From Diplonema japonicum (Eukaryota > Euglenozoa > Diplonemea > Diplonemida > Diplonemidae), in NCBI GenBank assembly GCA_964019335.1, contig OZ025754.1:220816-284815 (forward strand): 64,000 bases of DNA. Direction: 5' to 3'. Below the pieces are notes generated by a model. The model saw only the letters and a list, made by a program, of their open reading frames with translations, made no database searches and was not told the origin of the DNA. Made by a program: the position numbers and the translations under genes. Shown piece by piece: positions 46,745 to 57,023 of this stretch (position 1 is the stretch's first letter; each line of letters starts with the position of its first letter).

Positions 46745-47294
46745 CCACTTCCTGGTGGGTTGGAAGTGTTGTTAACATAAAGGGGGGAAAAAAAGGGGGC
46801 GCGGGTAGGGGAGGAGGGGAGACACTTTAAATATGGGGCCGGACACGGAGGAGGAGCAGGAGGAGGAAGGAACCAGTTAGGGGGAGGCAAGTATAAGTTA
46901 AGCTAATACACTTCTTTCGTTTAACAGCCTTTCTGTTGTTCCACCAGGGGAAATATCTCAAGAAAAGAGGAGTGGTGAAATGCTTGAAGAAATGAAAAAT
47001 AACAACCAGAAAAAGCAGGATAAATTTAAGAAAAGAAACACATTTGGTACTCTTTTTTTCTTCTTTTCTTTCACACGGATCGTTTCATGTCTTCCTTCAT
47101 CGACTTTGCTACATCGGCAGCGTAAGTGCGTTGCTTGTGGTTTTCCTTCAACAGTTCGTGGTGCCCGGATTTCAGCTCGCTACGAGGGTGCCGTCATCTA
47201 TGGCTGTAGGGGTCTTGTCAGCATCCACACACTGATCAGTACTTCTTCTCTTGCCTCCTGAGCCCCTCCTACTTATTACAGTACACTCACTACT
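46425..47294. repeat. kinase-LRR 3'-flank repeat, copy 3
   Basis: It matches 6265-6765 and 8150-8312. It contains a truncated SINE-like unit with a 41-base T run (46699-46771). Extra sequence at 46510-46545 (GGAGTAATTTCAGAGCGTGT) resembles the ends of the 1-kb inverted-repeat element. Confidence 0.7.
46699..46771 (-). mobile_element. SINE-like retroposon, truncated copy 3
   Basis: Poly(A) (T 46699-46739) is followed by AAATTCCACTTCC and GGTGGGTTGGAAGTGT, with the middle of the unit deleted relative to copies 1 and 2. Confidence 0.5.
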
Positions 47295-49171
47295 TTATCG
47301 CCGTAACTTTTCCAGCTCCTTGGGGAGAGGAAAGCTCTTGTTGGCTTTGACTGCCTGAAGGGAGGCGCACCCTTCCAAGAACCAATTGCCGATGCTGGTA
47401 ATATTGGAAAGCGGTGAGAGATCGACAGCCTGAAGGGAGGTGCACTCTTCCAAGAAGCTATCGCCGATGCTTGTGATGTTGGAAAGCGGTGAGAGATCGA
47501 CAGCCTGAAGGGAGCTGCACCCTTTCAAGAAGTCGTAGTCGATGCTGGTGATGTTGGAAAGCGGTGGTAAATTGACAGCCTGAAGGGAGGTGCACCCAAA
47601 CAAGAACCTCTTTCCGATGCTGGTGATGCTGGAAAGCGGCGCTAGATCGACAGCCTGAAGGGAGGTGCACCTTCCCAAGAAGCTAAAGCCGGTGCTGGTG
47701 ATGTTGGAAAGCGGTGTGAGATCGACAGCCTGAAGGGAGGTGCACCCAAACAAGAAGCTATCGCCGATGCTCGTGATGTTGGAAAGCTGTGCGAAATCGA
47801 CAGCCTGAAGGGAGGTGCACCAAGACAAGAAGCCATCGCCGATGGTGATAGACCCTGGCCCTGTCACGGTGGGCAGTGAGTCGAGAGAGAAGCTGAGTGA
47901 CCTCAGCCGACAAGAGGTCCTGTCTTTGTATTTGCTTGCCAGGAAGTTATCAGCGATGTTGCCCCGTACGCCCTTCAGCACCACGTGTACAAAGCCCATC
48001 ACAATGGGGACGTACCTCTCATCCACATGAACCAGGGAAGCCCCTGTGAAGTCAATCACCAAGATCGGTGGACGTTTCACCAGCTTATCAAGCAACTGAA
48101 GCTCGTCGTGCTTCACCACCACCTGCATCTTTCCCATCTTTCCCAAGAACCCCTCCATGCCTTCTTCCCACTCCACAACGAGGCCCTTCCTCTTCACTTC
48201 TTCCTCTTCCGAGGTGAGCTGGCTTCCATCCTTCAAGGCTGCAACAGGATGATGCTGATGCATCTTTCCCTCCTTGCCTTCTTCCCACTCCACCACCTGC
48301 ATCTTTCCCATCTTTCCCAAGAACCCATCCATGCCTTCTTCCCACTCCACAACGAGGCCCTTCCTCTTCACTTCTTCCTCTGAGGTGAGCTGGCTTCCAT
48401 CCTTCAAGGCTGCAACGGGATGCTGATGTTGGTTCGGATCGTGGTGGTGGTGGTGGTGGTCGATGTTGTTGTTCTTGTTGTTGGTGTGCTCAGAGAAGAC
48501 CTTCACCCGTCCCTTGTCTTGGAAGACAGTCTCGCTGTCGGCATCCACGAACAGATCGAAGTCGCTGCTGAAGACCTCCACCCTGCGAACCCGTCCCAGC
48601 CCGTCCTTTGCGAAGGCTTTCTCTGCCGCCACCCGAACCTCCTCCACACCCGACCCCACAGCCACAAGGAGGGGCCTCCTCCTCTCCTCACCACCGAAGT
48701 CCGCGAAGGCCAGAAGCATCATCATCATCGTTGTCGTCGTCGTCATCGCAGGTGGAGTCGTCAGCACAGACAGAACCTCAGAAGCGGTCGGGCGTTTCGA
48801 AGGGTCCTCGCAGAGGAGGCGCAGCAGCAGGGTCCCCACCGACTCCCCCATGAGCTTTGGGAGGCGCCATTCCAGCTCACCCATCACAAGGACCCGGTTC
48901 ATCTTCAGGTACTTCAGAAACCACTCCCTCAGCTTCTCATCCTCCAGGACGGCGAAGCACACGGTCACCCCGAGGGCCCACATGTCCACCTTGTTGGTGT
49001 ACGGACCTACAAAGTCGGGTCCCATGAAGGCGGGGGTTCCCACAACGCTGTCGGCGGTCGCTCCAGAAAAATTATGGATCATGCTGCTGCTGCTGCTGCT
49101 ACCACTTGCACCAACAACAGCCCTCGACAGTCCCAGGTCAGCCAGAACGAACCTCGTCTTCCCTTCAGAGG

Positions 49172-49208
<37 letters not shown>

Positions 49209-49655
49209 GCTGTTGCTGTCGTCCACCATGATGTTCTGAGGCTTCACGTCCCTGTGGATCCAACCCTTCCCGTGCAAGTAGGCCAGCGCCTCAGCCACCT
49301 CCCGCAAGAGCCTCACTGCCTTCTCTTGAGAGAGGGGTCCCTCCCTCTCCAGGAGCTTCTGCAGGTCCCCTCCAGTGTACAAGGGCATCACGATGTGGAG
49401 CTCCCACTGCGTCACCCCAGGAACCAGCTGCCCTGTCGTCCCGAAGTAGTCCACACACGGGACCACATTCCTGTGCTTCAGCTGCAGCATGTTCTCTACC
49501 TCCTTCACCCCCCTTGTGTAGTCCTCCTTCGTCGCCGCCTTCACAACCTTCATCGCAAACTCCTTCCCGTCAACCTCCCTCACAGCCATGTAAACAGACC
49601 CCTGGCCCCCTGACCCGAGGTGCTTCCCTTTCTTGTACTTCTCAAGGTTCTGCAT
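47295..49655 (-). CDS. Ser/Thr protein kinase with BspA-type leucine-rich repeats, paralog 3
   Basis: 786 residues from the ATG at 49655 (MQNLEKYKKGKHLG); the frame is open upstream to 49751 in repeat sequence. Kinase motifs are as in paralog 1 (LGSGGQGSVY, HRDVKPQN, DLGLSRA). The linker contains the block of about 65 residues shared with paralog 1. It also has a tandem duplication of the VAALKDGSQLTSEEEVKRKG segment with the following GMxGFLGKMGKMQVV. Seven 25-residue LRR units follow. Relative to paralogs 1 and 2, both the linker length and repeat number vary, while the kinase domain is almost unchanged. That pattern fits selection or conversion holding the kinase constant and a rapidly changing sensor or binding half. 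Confidence 0.85.
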
Positions 49656-49689
49656 TTTACGGTGTGTTCTTTTTTTTTTATTATTGTAA

Positions 49690-49960
49690 ATCTCCACTGT
49701 GTGTTGAGAATGAAAAAAGCATAACTTGGAAGGAAACATGGAAACGAGCAAACGGGAATTCGAAGAAAAGGAGAGAGATCACAAGTTCAACGGAACGGGG
49801 AGGGATGTCAAGCATCTTGTAGAAATCTGCAACTTCGCGGTCAGTTTCTTGCTGATTGAGAATGGGGATTAACTTAGAGTGAGGTCATCCTACAGAAGGT
49901 GCGAAGGTTTTGCTCAACACAAGTTACAGATGATTGTAAAATCATTTTTTGAAGGGAAAA
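49690..49960. repeat. kinase-LRR 5'-flank repeat, copy 3
   Basis: It matches 11937-12165 and 10440-10620. See those entries. Confidence 0.6.
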
Positions 49961-51357
49961 ACACTGTTCATGGTAAGCAAATATCTTTAACCATTAAAGG
50001 ATGGGGGTTTTTGGGCAAAAAAAAGGTCACCATCGACTTTTTTATTTTCTAAAATTAAAACATCCTCGAGCATGCAACCATATAATGACGCTTGTGTAAA
50101 AGAAAATACATCACCCAGGAGGGACAAAAAACACCCCCAGACGCCCCTCAAAGGCCCTGGGAAGTGAATACAATAAGGATCTTTTTTTTTTTTTTTTTTT
50201 TTTTTTTTCACACTCAAAAGGGGTGCCAAAATGGGGCTGGACGGACGCAGATGCCTACAGGGGGTTTTGTAAGTTTGAAAACCGAAAATTCCGGATGCAA
50301 ATTTGGCTCCGCGGTGTTCTTGGTGTTCAGGCTCCCTGTCTGCCAGGGCTGGCCCACCATGGCTGTTTCACCGCCTTCTTTGGGGCCGTAGACTTTTGTT
50401 ATCTCCCTAAACTCCTTGGCGTCCGCCGTAAAATTGGTGATATTTTGATAAACAAGAGAGGTATGTATGGGGGAAAAGTGCATGCTCAGTGTTGGGGGGG
50501 GGGGGGGGGGGGGGTCCGGAATAGTGATTTTATCCGCCTCTTTTCACCCATGGGACGGAAAAGCCCCCGCCTTGCCGATCGCGATGGAAGACACGGTTTA
50601 TGGTTCCCATGCCCCACCGGATCGTCTTCTACTCCTCTTTTCACTTTTTTTTTTATTAGTAAATTAAAACTTCTTTAACAAGGCGGGAGAAAAAAAAAAT
50701 CTGGCATGCACAAAAAAGTGGTGATAAAGATTCGAGTTCGTGAATCACTTATCGATAGAGGAGAAAAAGGTCTCTTTCTTCTCTTTAATTTTTCTCTTTT
50801 TCAAACCTCCCTTTGATGATAAAATAAAAATTTAAAATTTGGTTGCCGTTCTCTTTCTTTATTTTTCCTTTTATTTTCTCGCGAACCTGATGCAAAATAT
50901 AATAAACTAGGGAGGAATGAATCTTTTCTTTTCTTTTCTTTTTTTTCGGGGGGGGCCAAGGAAGGGGGTTGGGTTGGGAGAAAGAAAATAAAGAAGAAAA
51001 GAAAAATAAAAAGAAAATAAAAGATATGAATTAAAGGGAGTCTTTGTGAGACGCCCTCTCGTACTCTTCGTCTACCTGCACCTTCCCCCTTTCTGCAGCG
51101 GTTTCTCCTCCGTTGGTGGTCTTGCCAGCCCGGCGTGAAAAAAGAAAAAAAAAAGAAAAAAATAGGGAAGGCTTCCATAGATCACCAGCTATGGAAGCCT
51201 GCCCGATAAACCCACCCGTCAGCAAACAAGCTGTAGAAGGAAAACTTCTAGTTAAGCCAAAAAGTGAAAGTAAATAAATAAGTATTAACTTAAAACCATC
51301 AGCAAGCAAACTGTAGAAGGAAAACTTCTAGTTAAACCATAAGATAAAAAATAACAC
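49961..51357. other. gene-free stretch with short direct repeats
   Basis: T run 50180-50208 and G run 50495-50513. Frames at 50223-50678 (plus) and 50214-50483 (minus) overlap each other and resemble no family. At 51219-51262 and 51298-51341 a 44-bp unit (core CTGTAGAAGGAAAACTTCTA, itself a palindrome) is repeated. No gene called. Confidence 0.5.
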
Positions 51358-51378
51358 TCTATATTCGCTAAGTGACCC
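51358..51378. repeat. solo end of the 3.5-kb DNA transposon family
   Basis: CTATATTCGCTAAGTGACCC is the inner terminal repeat of the element at 42886-46373. No partner end was found nearby. It ends 5 bp before the next element's terminal repeat. Confidence 0.7.
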
Positions 51379-51382
51379 ACCA

Positions 51383-52446
51383 CAGTGATGGGTGAATCCT
51401 AATTAGGACTAATCCGGACTGGACCGGACCAGACCGGATCCGGTGTGAATTTCGACCCAATTATGCCAGACTGACTGGACTGGACCAGACCGGACCAGAC
51501 TGGACTGGACTGAACCAGACCGTACAAGATACAACCACAACACCACATCCCCCCCTTTTTTTTGCTGCAGAGTTCAAACATATAAACAGATGTCTACAAG
51601 AAAAGATGTTACACAGGTACTGAGAGACAACAACAACAACAATGAGAAACGAAGAAAAAAAAAAAAAAAAAAAAAAACTTTTATCTTCTTTTTCAGGTGG
51701 TGGGGATAACATGAAAATATAAGAAAAACATCAGATGTGTTGTTTGCTGTTGACCTCCATGTCATCACCAGTAGTGCCCAAGTGGGAGAACATAATGCAG
51801 ATGCTCAGGGTGATGAATTGGCAGCAAACTGCATGAGCACAGAATGTTGGTTGCCCTGGGTAACGAGGAAACATCAGATGTGTTGTTCACTGTTGACCTC
51901 CACGTCGGTCATCACTGGTAGCACCTGAGTGGAGGAACGTATTGCAGATGCTCTGGTGTTGAGCTGCACACTGCACACATTAAGGACACGACACGGAATA
52001 TTGTGCTGTCAGTGTTGTGGTGATATAGTCACCACTTTCAACCTTGATGATGCAAAGAGGAAAAAAAAAAAAAGGTAAGGAATTCCCTGTTCCACCAAGT
52101 TCTGGTTCCACTGGTTCCACCGTTCCACCAAGCTCCGACTTTTCAGTTTGGTGGAAGGGAACAACCATGGCTGGGGTTGAGCTGAACACTGCACACATTA
52201 AAGACACAACATGGAACACAGAAGAAGCTGTGGTGTACCCCCTGTAATCAAGTAGTCTTGTGCAGGTCCTTTAACTCATATATCTCTCACCATGGCCAGG
52301 TTGTAGCTTCTTCTGCATTCCATGTCGATCACCACAGCTGGGTTACATCCAAATACAACATTTCCAGACATATGTACACTGGAGTAGATAGGTGCAAATT
52401 GCTTGATGGAGCTGTGCATGTCTGTGGTACAAAGAAGAAGAAGAAG

Positions 52447-52482
<36 letters not shown>

Positions 52483-53076
52483 TGTCCAAAAATATTTGAA
52501 AAAAAAGTGTTTGCAGGTGTGTCAAAAATTGCAGAAAATTTTCGAGTCCAGTCAGTCTGGTCAGTCTGGCCAATCTGGTCAGTCTGGTCAGTCTGGTAAA
52601 TTGGGTACACCAGACTGGACCTGCTTAGGTGTGCAAAAAAATGTGAAGACAAGAAAAAAAGAAGGGAAAAAAAAAAAGGTAAACACATCATGTATGTCAA
52701 AAAAAATCAAGGATTTTTTTCTCTTTTTTTTTCCCCCATTTTTTTTTTTTTTTTTCCAAAGGGATGGGTTACATCCAAATACAACATTTCTGGACATATG
52801 TACATACCTGCAGCTGCAGTGCACTGGAGTAGATAGGTGCAAACTGCTTGATGGAGCTGTGCATGTCTGTGGTACAAAGAAGAAGAAGAAGAAAAAAAAA
52901 AAAAAAAAAAAAAAAAAATCGTTGTCCAAAAATATTTGAAAAAAAAGTGTTTGCAAATTGCAGAAAATTTTCGAGTCCAGTCAGTCTGGTCAGTCTGGCC
53001 AATCTGGTCAGTCCAGCCAATCTGGTCAGTCTGGTAAATTGGGTACACTGGACTGGACTGGATTCACCCATCACTG
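51383..53076. mobile_element. 1.7-kb inverted-repeat element, no coding capacity
   Basis: Ends are CAGTGATGGGTGAATCC (51383-51399) and its inverted match at 53060-53076. Just inside both ends are stretches of the 10-bp-like motif (CCAGACTGAC / GTCAGTCTGG). The interior holds degenerate direct repeats: 51728-51815 versus 51869-51957, and 52330-52530 versus 52767-52960. There are A and T runs but no transposase. It could be a non-autonomous DNA element; ends beginning CAGTGATGGG recall hAT-type termini, an inference only. Confidence 0.55.
52330..52960. repeat. tandem duplication inside the 1.7-kb element
   Basis: TACATCCAAATACAACATTT through GGTACAAAGAAGAAG plus an A run, ATTGTCCAAAAATATTTG and TCGAGTCCAGTCAGTCTGG occur twice, about 437 bp apart. 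The second copy has a 16-bp insertion (CAGCTGCAGTGC region). Confidence 0.75.
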
Positions 53077-53082
53077 GTTGCC

Positions 53083-54512
53083 ATGTCATCTGCAAACAGT
53101 GATGTAATCAGTCCAGTGTCCACACCTGCTTTGTGCAATCTTGTTGCTATGTCATCCACATAGCAGATAAAAAGCAGTGGGGAGAGGACTGTCCCTTGTG
53201 GAACTCCTTCTTCTTTTTCATAGAAGTCGCCTCATTGGTGTTCCATGAGAGGTTAATTGTGTGGAGGAGGGCTGCTCTGGCCATTGGCCCTAATTGCAGC
53301 AGCATCTCGTTGTAGATGAGGTTGATTCCAGGGCTTTTGTGCGTCTTCAGTTGTGACATTGCATGTGCCAACTCATGCTCGTTAAATTTCATTTCCGATG
53401 CGCTTGTTGCCTCTGGCATCGTGTCTGTTGTTGCTTTCTCAGACTGCCCGTTACAGGTCTTACACACATCTGCATAATGTTTCCTGAGTACATTGGCTTG
53501 CTCCGTTGCTGCGAAGATCACTTTGTTGCCTTCAATCAGCTTGCAGCTCCTGTTCTTTCCTTCAACCCTCCCATCTATCACCTTGATGCAGCTGTAAATT
53601 CGTCCCAGCCCCTCCTGTGTCATCCCTTCCACCTCCTTCTTCCACAGTGCTTCCTTCCACTCATCCACTAGTTTTTGCACCTTCTCCCTTTGCTCCTTCA
53701 CCTTCTTGACCTCTTTGTCTGTCACCTCTTCCTTCTTCCTTGCTGTTGTCTGATCGCCTTGTTCCACTCTCTGATCGCCTCCCGGATCTCCTCCGACCAC
53801 CAACACTTGCTCCACTTCTGCTTCACGGCTTGCCACTTCTGTGGGATCGTCATCTTGGCTGCCTCCAGGATTGCAGCTGTCATTCTGTAGAGTGCCTCCT
53901 GTGCTTCATTGCACCGCAGCACCTTCTTTCCCTTCGTTTCCATGTATGCTGTGTACCTGACCCAGTCTGCTTTGTTCCAGCACCACACCTTTTTTCCTGT
54001 GCCTTGCTTTTGCATTGTGCCTTCATAAGGTACTTTGATCAGGATGGGTGTGTGGTCTGAGCCACAGTTTTCGAGTAGTTTCCAGCTTGCTGCTACTCCT
54101 TGTGGGGCAATTGCTATGTCTGGACTTGACCTCTGCTTTGCTTGGATTCGTGTTGGCTGCTTGGGGTTGTTCTGAATCCACATTCCTACCTCCGCCACCC
54201 ACTGGTATAAGAGTGTGCCACCGTGGTCTGGCTGTGCTTGCAGGTCCCAGGCTTCGTGGTGAAGGTTGAAGTCTCCCACCACATATGTGTTTGCTCCACA
54301 TGGCAGCTCTGTTGCCTCAAAATCATGTTGCCTGTCATCCTCTTTTGACTTTGTGAACGATGGTCTGTACACATTTGAGATTGTCAAGTCTGCTCCATTG
54401 CCTTGTTTCACTACTACATCGATCCACTCTGTCACTTTTCCTTTGTAGGTGACACCTTGTTTTGCGATCAGTGTGTCCTTGACCAGTGTTACAACTCTGC
54501 CTCCCTCGATGG
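53083..54512 (-). pseudogene. truncated endonuclease-RT retroelement fragment
   Basis: Minus-strand fragments are homologous to the element at 910-5366. An endonuclease without its N-terminus runs from about 54512 (GGRVVTLVKD, NVYRPSF, VVGDFNLHHEAWD, SSPDIAIAP, CGSDHTPILI). An RT connecting region follows (KTHKSPGINLIYNEMLLQLG, LLHTINLSWN). About 150 residues of fingers/palm are then missing. The segment EKEEGVPQGTVLSP, CYVDDIA and LFADDMAT appears in another frame, so unlike the first element it keeps the catalytic FADD box. The frame ends where the 1.7-kb inverted-repeat element begins. Several frame changes and the deletion make it non-functional. Confidence 0.75.
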
Positions 54513-54514
54513 GC

Positions 54515-54750
54515 TCACTTGGAGGGGTGTGAAAAACTGGAAACCATCAACTTGAATGCGATGACCAATCTTTCTTCCATTGGTCATAGCTTCTTGGAGG
54601 GGTGTGAAAAACTAGAAACAATTGACTTGAATGCGATGCCCAATCTTTCTTCCATTGGTGATAGCTTCTTGGAGGGGTGTAAACAACTAGAAACCATCAA
54701 CTTGAATGCGTTGACCAATCTTTCTTCCATTGCTGGGAAATCTTTAAAAA
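54515..54750 (+). pseudogene. leucine-rich-repeat gene fragment
   Basis: Three 25-residue repeats on the plus strand: LEGCEKLETINLNAMTNLSS, FLEGCEKLETIDLNAMPNLS and FLEGCKQLETINLNALTNLS, then a Lys-rich frame from A runs. It is the BspA-like LRR type seen in the kinase paralogs and especially in the pseudogene at 12244. No start or other domain. It abuts the 5' break of the endonuclease fragment, so it is a scrap at a rearrangement junction. Confidence 0.65.
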
Positions 54751-54952
54751 AGAAAAAAAGAAAAGTCGGTGTTGAGAAGAAGAAAAAAAAAAAAAGAAGG
54801 GGGAGAAGAAAAGGAGGAACATTTTGAAAAAAAAACACCCTGGTGCTGAGAAACATCTTTGTGGAAAAACCAATGGAAAGCAATCCAATACCTCGATGAC
54901 ACAGACCTGCCCCCTCTGCAGCTCCACAACAACCATCTAACCTGCTGAAGTA

Positions 54953-55175
54953 GCATGCTGATCAGAAGGCGGCTGACACTTGTGATTTAATCAGAATCCC
55001 GAGATCCCATCCTGATCCCCAAATAGAGAGTGTACCATCCTGTTTCTTGTGGAAACAGAGAACCCCTCCCCACCACAGCAGTCGACCAATCAGGCACAGC
55101 AGTGTGAAAAAAAAAAGCCACAGGAAAAAAAAAAAAAAAAAAAGATGCAGCAGTGTGAAGCAACCCTCCAAAAAA
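54953..55175 (-). repeat. dispersed repeat, copy 2 (inverted relative to 7494-7660)
   Basis: Reverse-complement match to 7494-7660 with several short indels. Longest shared blocks lie around GATCCCATCCTGATCCCC and CAGAAGGCGGCTGA. Confidence 0.6.
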
Positions 55176-55418
55176 AAAAACAAACAAACATTTCCCCACC
55201 CTGATAACGTTTCCGAAATATAGGGTCAGTGCTGGGGACCAGGACCAGATGTCCCCAACACTGACCCTATATTTACCCACTTTCCTCACTTCTACCTACA
55301 TTTTCTACCTAGCATTTTAATTAATAACAATAAATATTCACCCACATTATTCTCCTTTTTTCTTATATTCTTTTTGCTTTTTCGATTTGAACGTAGCATC
55401 AGCTAACTACAGGGTAAA

Positions 55419-56147
55419 ATGAGAGTTACTGTCTGTCTCATGATGTGCCTTGCTTTGGCAAGGGCAGATGTCCCTGTGGACTTGGTACACCAAGTACCTG
55501 ACTTCCAACCCACTCCCTTCAAGGTGTACTCTGGGTTCCTCACGGTAAAGGGCCCCTTCAACCTCACTGATTATGACGAGCTCAGGATCCACTATCAACT
55601 TGACTGCTCTCAGAGGTCAACTCAGGACCCAGTGGTTACATGGCACCAAGGTGGCCCTGGTGGCAGCTCTATGATCGGCGGGTGGACTGAGATGGGTTAC
55701 TTCCAGGTGGCAGACTCCGGTCCCTTTGTGAACCCCCATGCATGGAACAAGAGGGCTAACATGCTGTACCTCGAGTCCCCCGCCAGGTCTAACGACCCAA
55801 TTGGTTTCTCCACCTGCTCCAGGAGAGGCGAGATCCAGAGGACCTGCCAGTGGAACGACAGGTCGCAGGCCGAAGCCTACGCACACACTCTGACTGCCTT
55901 CTTCACCACATTCCCCGAATTCAAGAACAATGAACTGTATCTCACTGGTGAGTCCTACGCAGGGCAGTACATCCCCAATATAGCATACTACATCACCACT
56001 AACATGCCCACCGCCTTCAACCTTAAGGGCATTGCCGTCGGCAACGGATGCTGGGGTGGCACCGAGAACTCTGTCGTGTGCAACGGACCTCATGCCGAGC
56101 GCAACGATGGCATGCAGATTACACCCGACATGGTGGCCAAGGCCCCC
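55419..56147 (+). pseudogene. S10 serine carboxypeptidase, C-terminal half lost
   Basis: ATG start, signal peptide (MRVTVCLMMCLALARAD), then a serine carboxypeptidase N-terminal half: YSGFLTVKG, oxyanion-hole HQGGPGGSSMIGG, NMLYLESPARS, and nucleophile GESYAGQYIPN at about residues 175-185. GIAVGNGCWGG follows. Family enzymes are about 450 residues with the catalytic Asp and His in the last third. Here homology ends near residue 243 and the frame runs on into retroelement sequence. The acid/base residues are therefore gone and the product could not be an active peptidase. The upstream region (TTCTTTTTGCTTTTTCG then AACGTAG) is pyrimidine-rich, and the first part of the gene looks undamaged, so the insertion is probably recent. 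Confidence 0.8.
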
Positions 56148-57023
56148 CACATCTGCAGCCAGAGGTGGCTCTCTAGGGTGCTTGATGAGAAGGCGCTGGA
56201 GGACCTCTTGGCGAAAGCAGATGCACGCTCGAGAGCGAGGTTGATGTCGGAGTCAATGCACTATGCGGGGGCGTGGTTGACGGCGACGCCTGACTTCTAC
56301 AACCAGCTGTTGGACAACGAGTTTGGGGCTCTGATCAAGTGGTGGTTGGGGGCTCCGGTCTACAAGCAGGGTGAGAGCTGCCACGACCCGAGGTGCAAGA
56401 CTGAGGGGATGGACGTATGGGGTGACCATGCCCAGGGATGCGACAACGCCAGGATTGCGAGGCACAACCGGGTGAAGGAGACCATCCACAGACACTGTCA
56501 GTGGGCCGGGGTGAGCGCAACGATGGAGAAGACGGGGCTGATCCCGGGGTCGTCCCAGCGCCCGGCGGACGTGTTCTTCCCAGGTGGGGTGGGGGGTTCC
56601 CGCCCAATGGCTATGGACGTGGTCATCGTGCACCCGAGGAACGAGTCTTGTGTCAACCAGGCGGCGAAGACTGCGGGGTACACAGCGGCGAAGGCGGAAC
56701 ACTACAAGCGCCAGAAGTATGAGGCGGAGCTCGCCAAGACACGCGTGGCCTTTGTACCTTTCGCGATGGAGACCTTCGGGGGGTTCGGGGAGGCAGCAGT
56801 CTACCTCACGAAGAAACTGTCCAGGAGCATAGCTGCGCGGGCTCACGGACAGAGTCTCGATACACAGGCGTGTGGTCCAAGAGGTGTCAACGGCCATGAT
56901 GAGATCGATAGCAGGGGCGCTGTTAGTCAAAGGGCCTGTACAGTTGGATCCAGGGCCCCCGGTACCGGACGGCGAAGAGGAAAAAAAGGACAACGAGGAA
57001 GCGAACAACGAACCCAACACTGA
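56148..57023 (+). pseudogene. non-LTR retroelement ORF2 C-terminus, fused in frame to carboxypeptidase
   Basis: From about ICSQRWLSRVLDEKALEDLL the frame has the conserved tail of a reverse-transcriptase polyprotein: ADARSRARLMSES, AGAWLTATPD, the Cys/His cluster CHDPRCKTEGMDVWGDHAQGC, ARHNRVKETI, RPADVFFPGG, AMDVVIVHP, and KYEAELAKTRVAFVPFAMET with GGFGEAA. The usual last helix continues in another frame (VVQEVSTAMMRSIAGALLV, about 56872-56925), so a shift occurs near 56865. A 5'-truncated insertion into the carboxypeptidase gene explains the chimera. The tail type (CxxxC..GDHAxxC, RPAD) fits the same class of element as the ORF at 59838-64000. Confidence 0.75.

Noticed and set aside
50214-50678. 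Overlapping 89- and 151-codon frames
   Set aside because: No recognisable family, mutual overlap on opposite strands, and homopolymer-derived ends.
51383-53076. CRISPR-like array from the repeated CAGTCTGG units
   Set aside because: Units are about 10 bp, contiguous, without spacers, in a eukaryotic repeat element.
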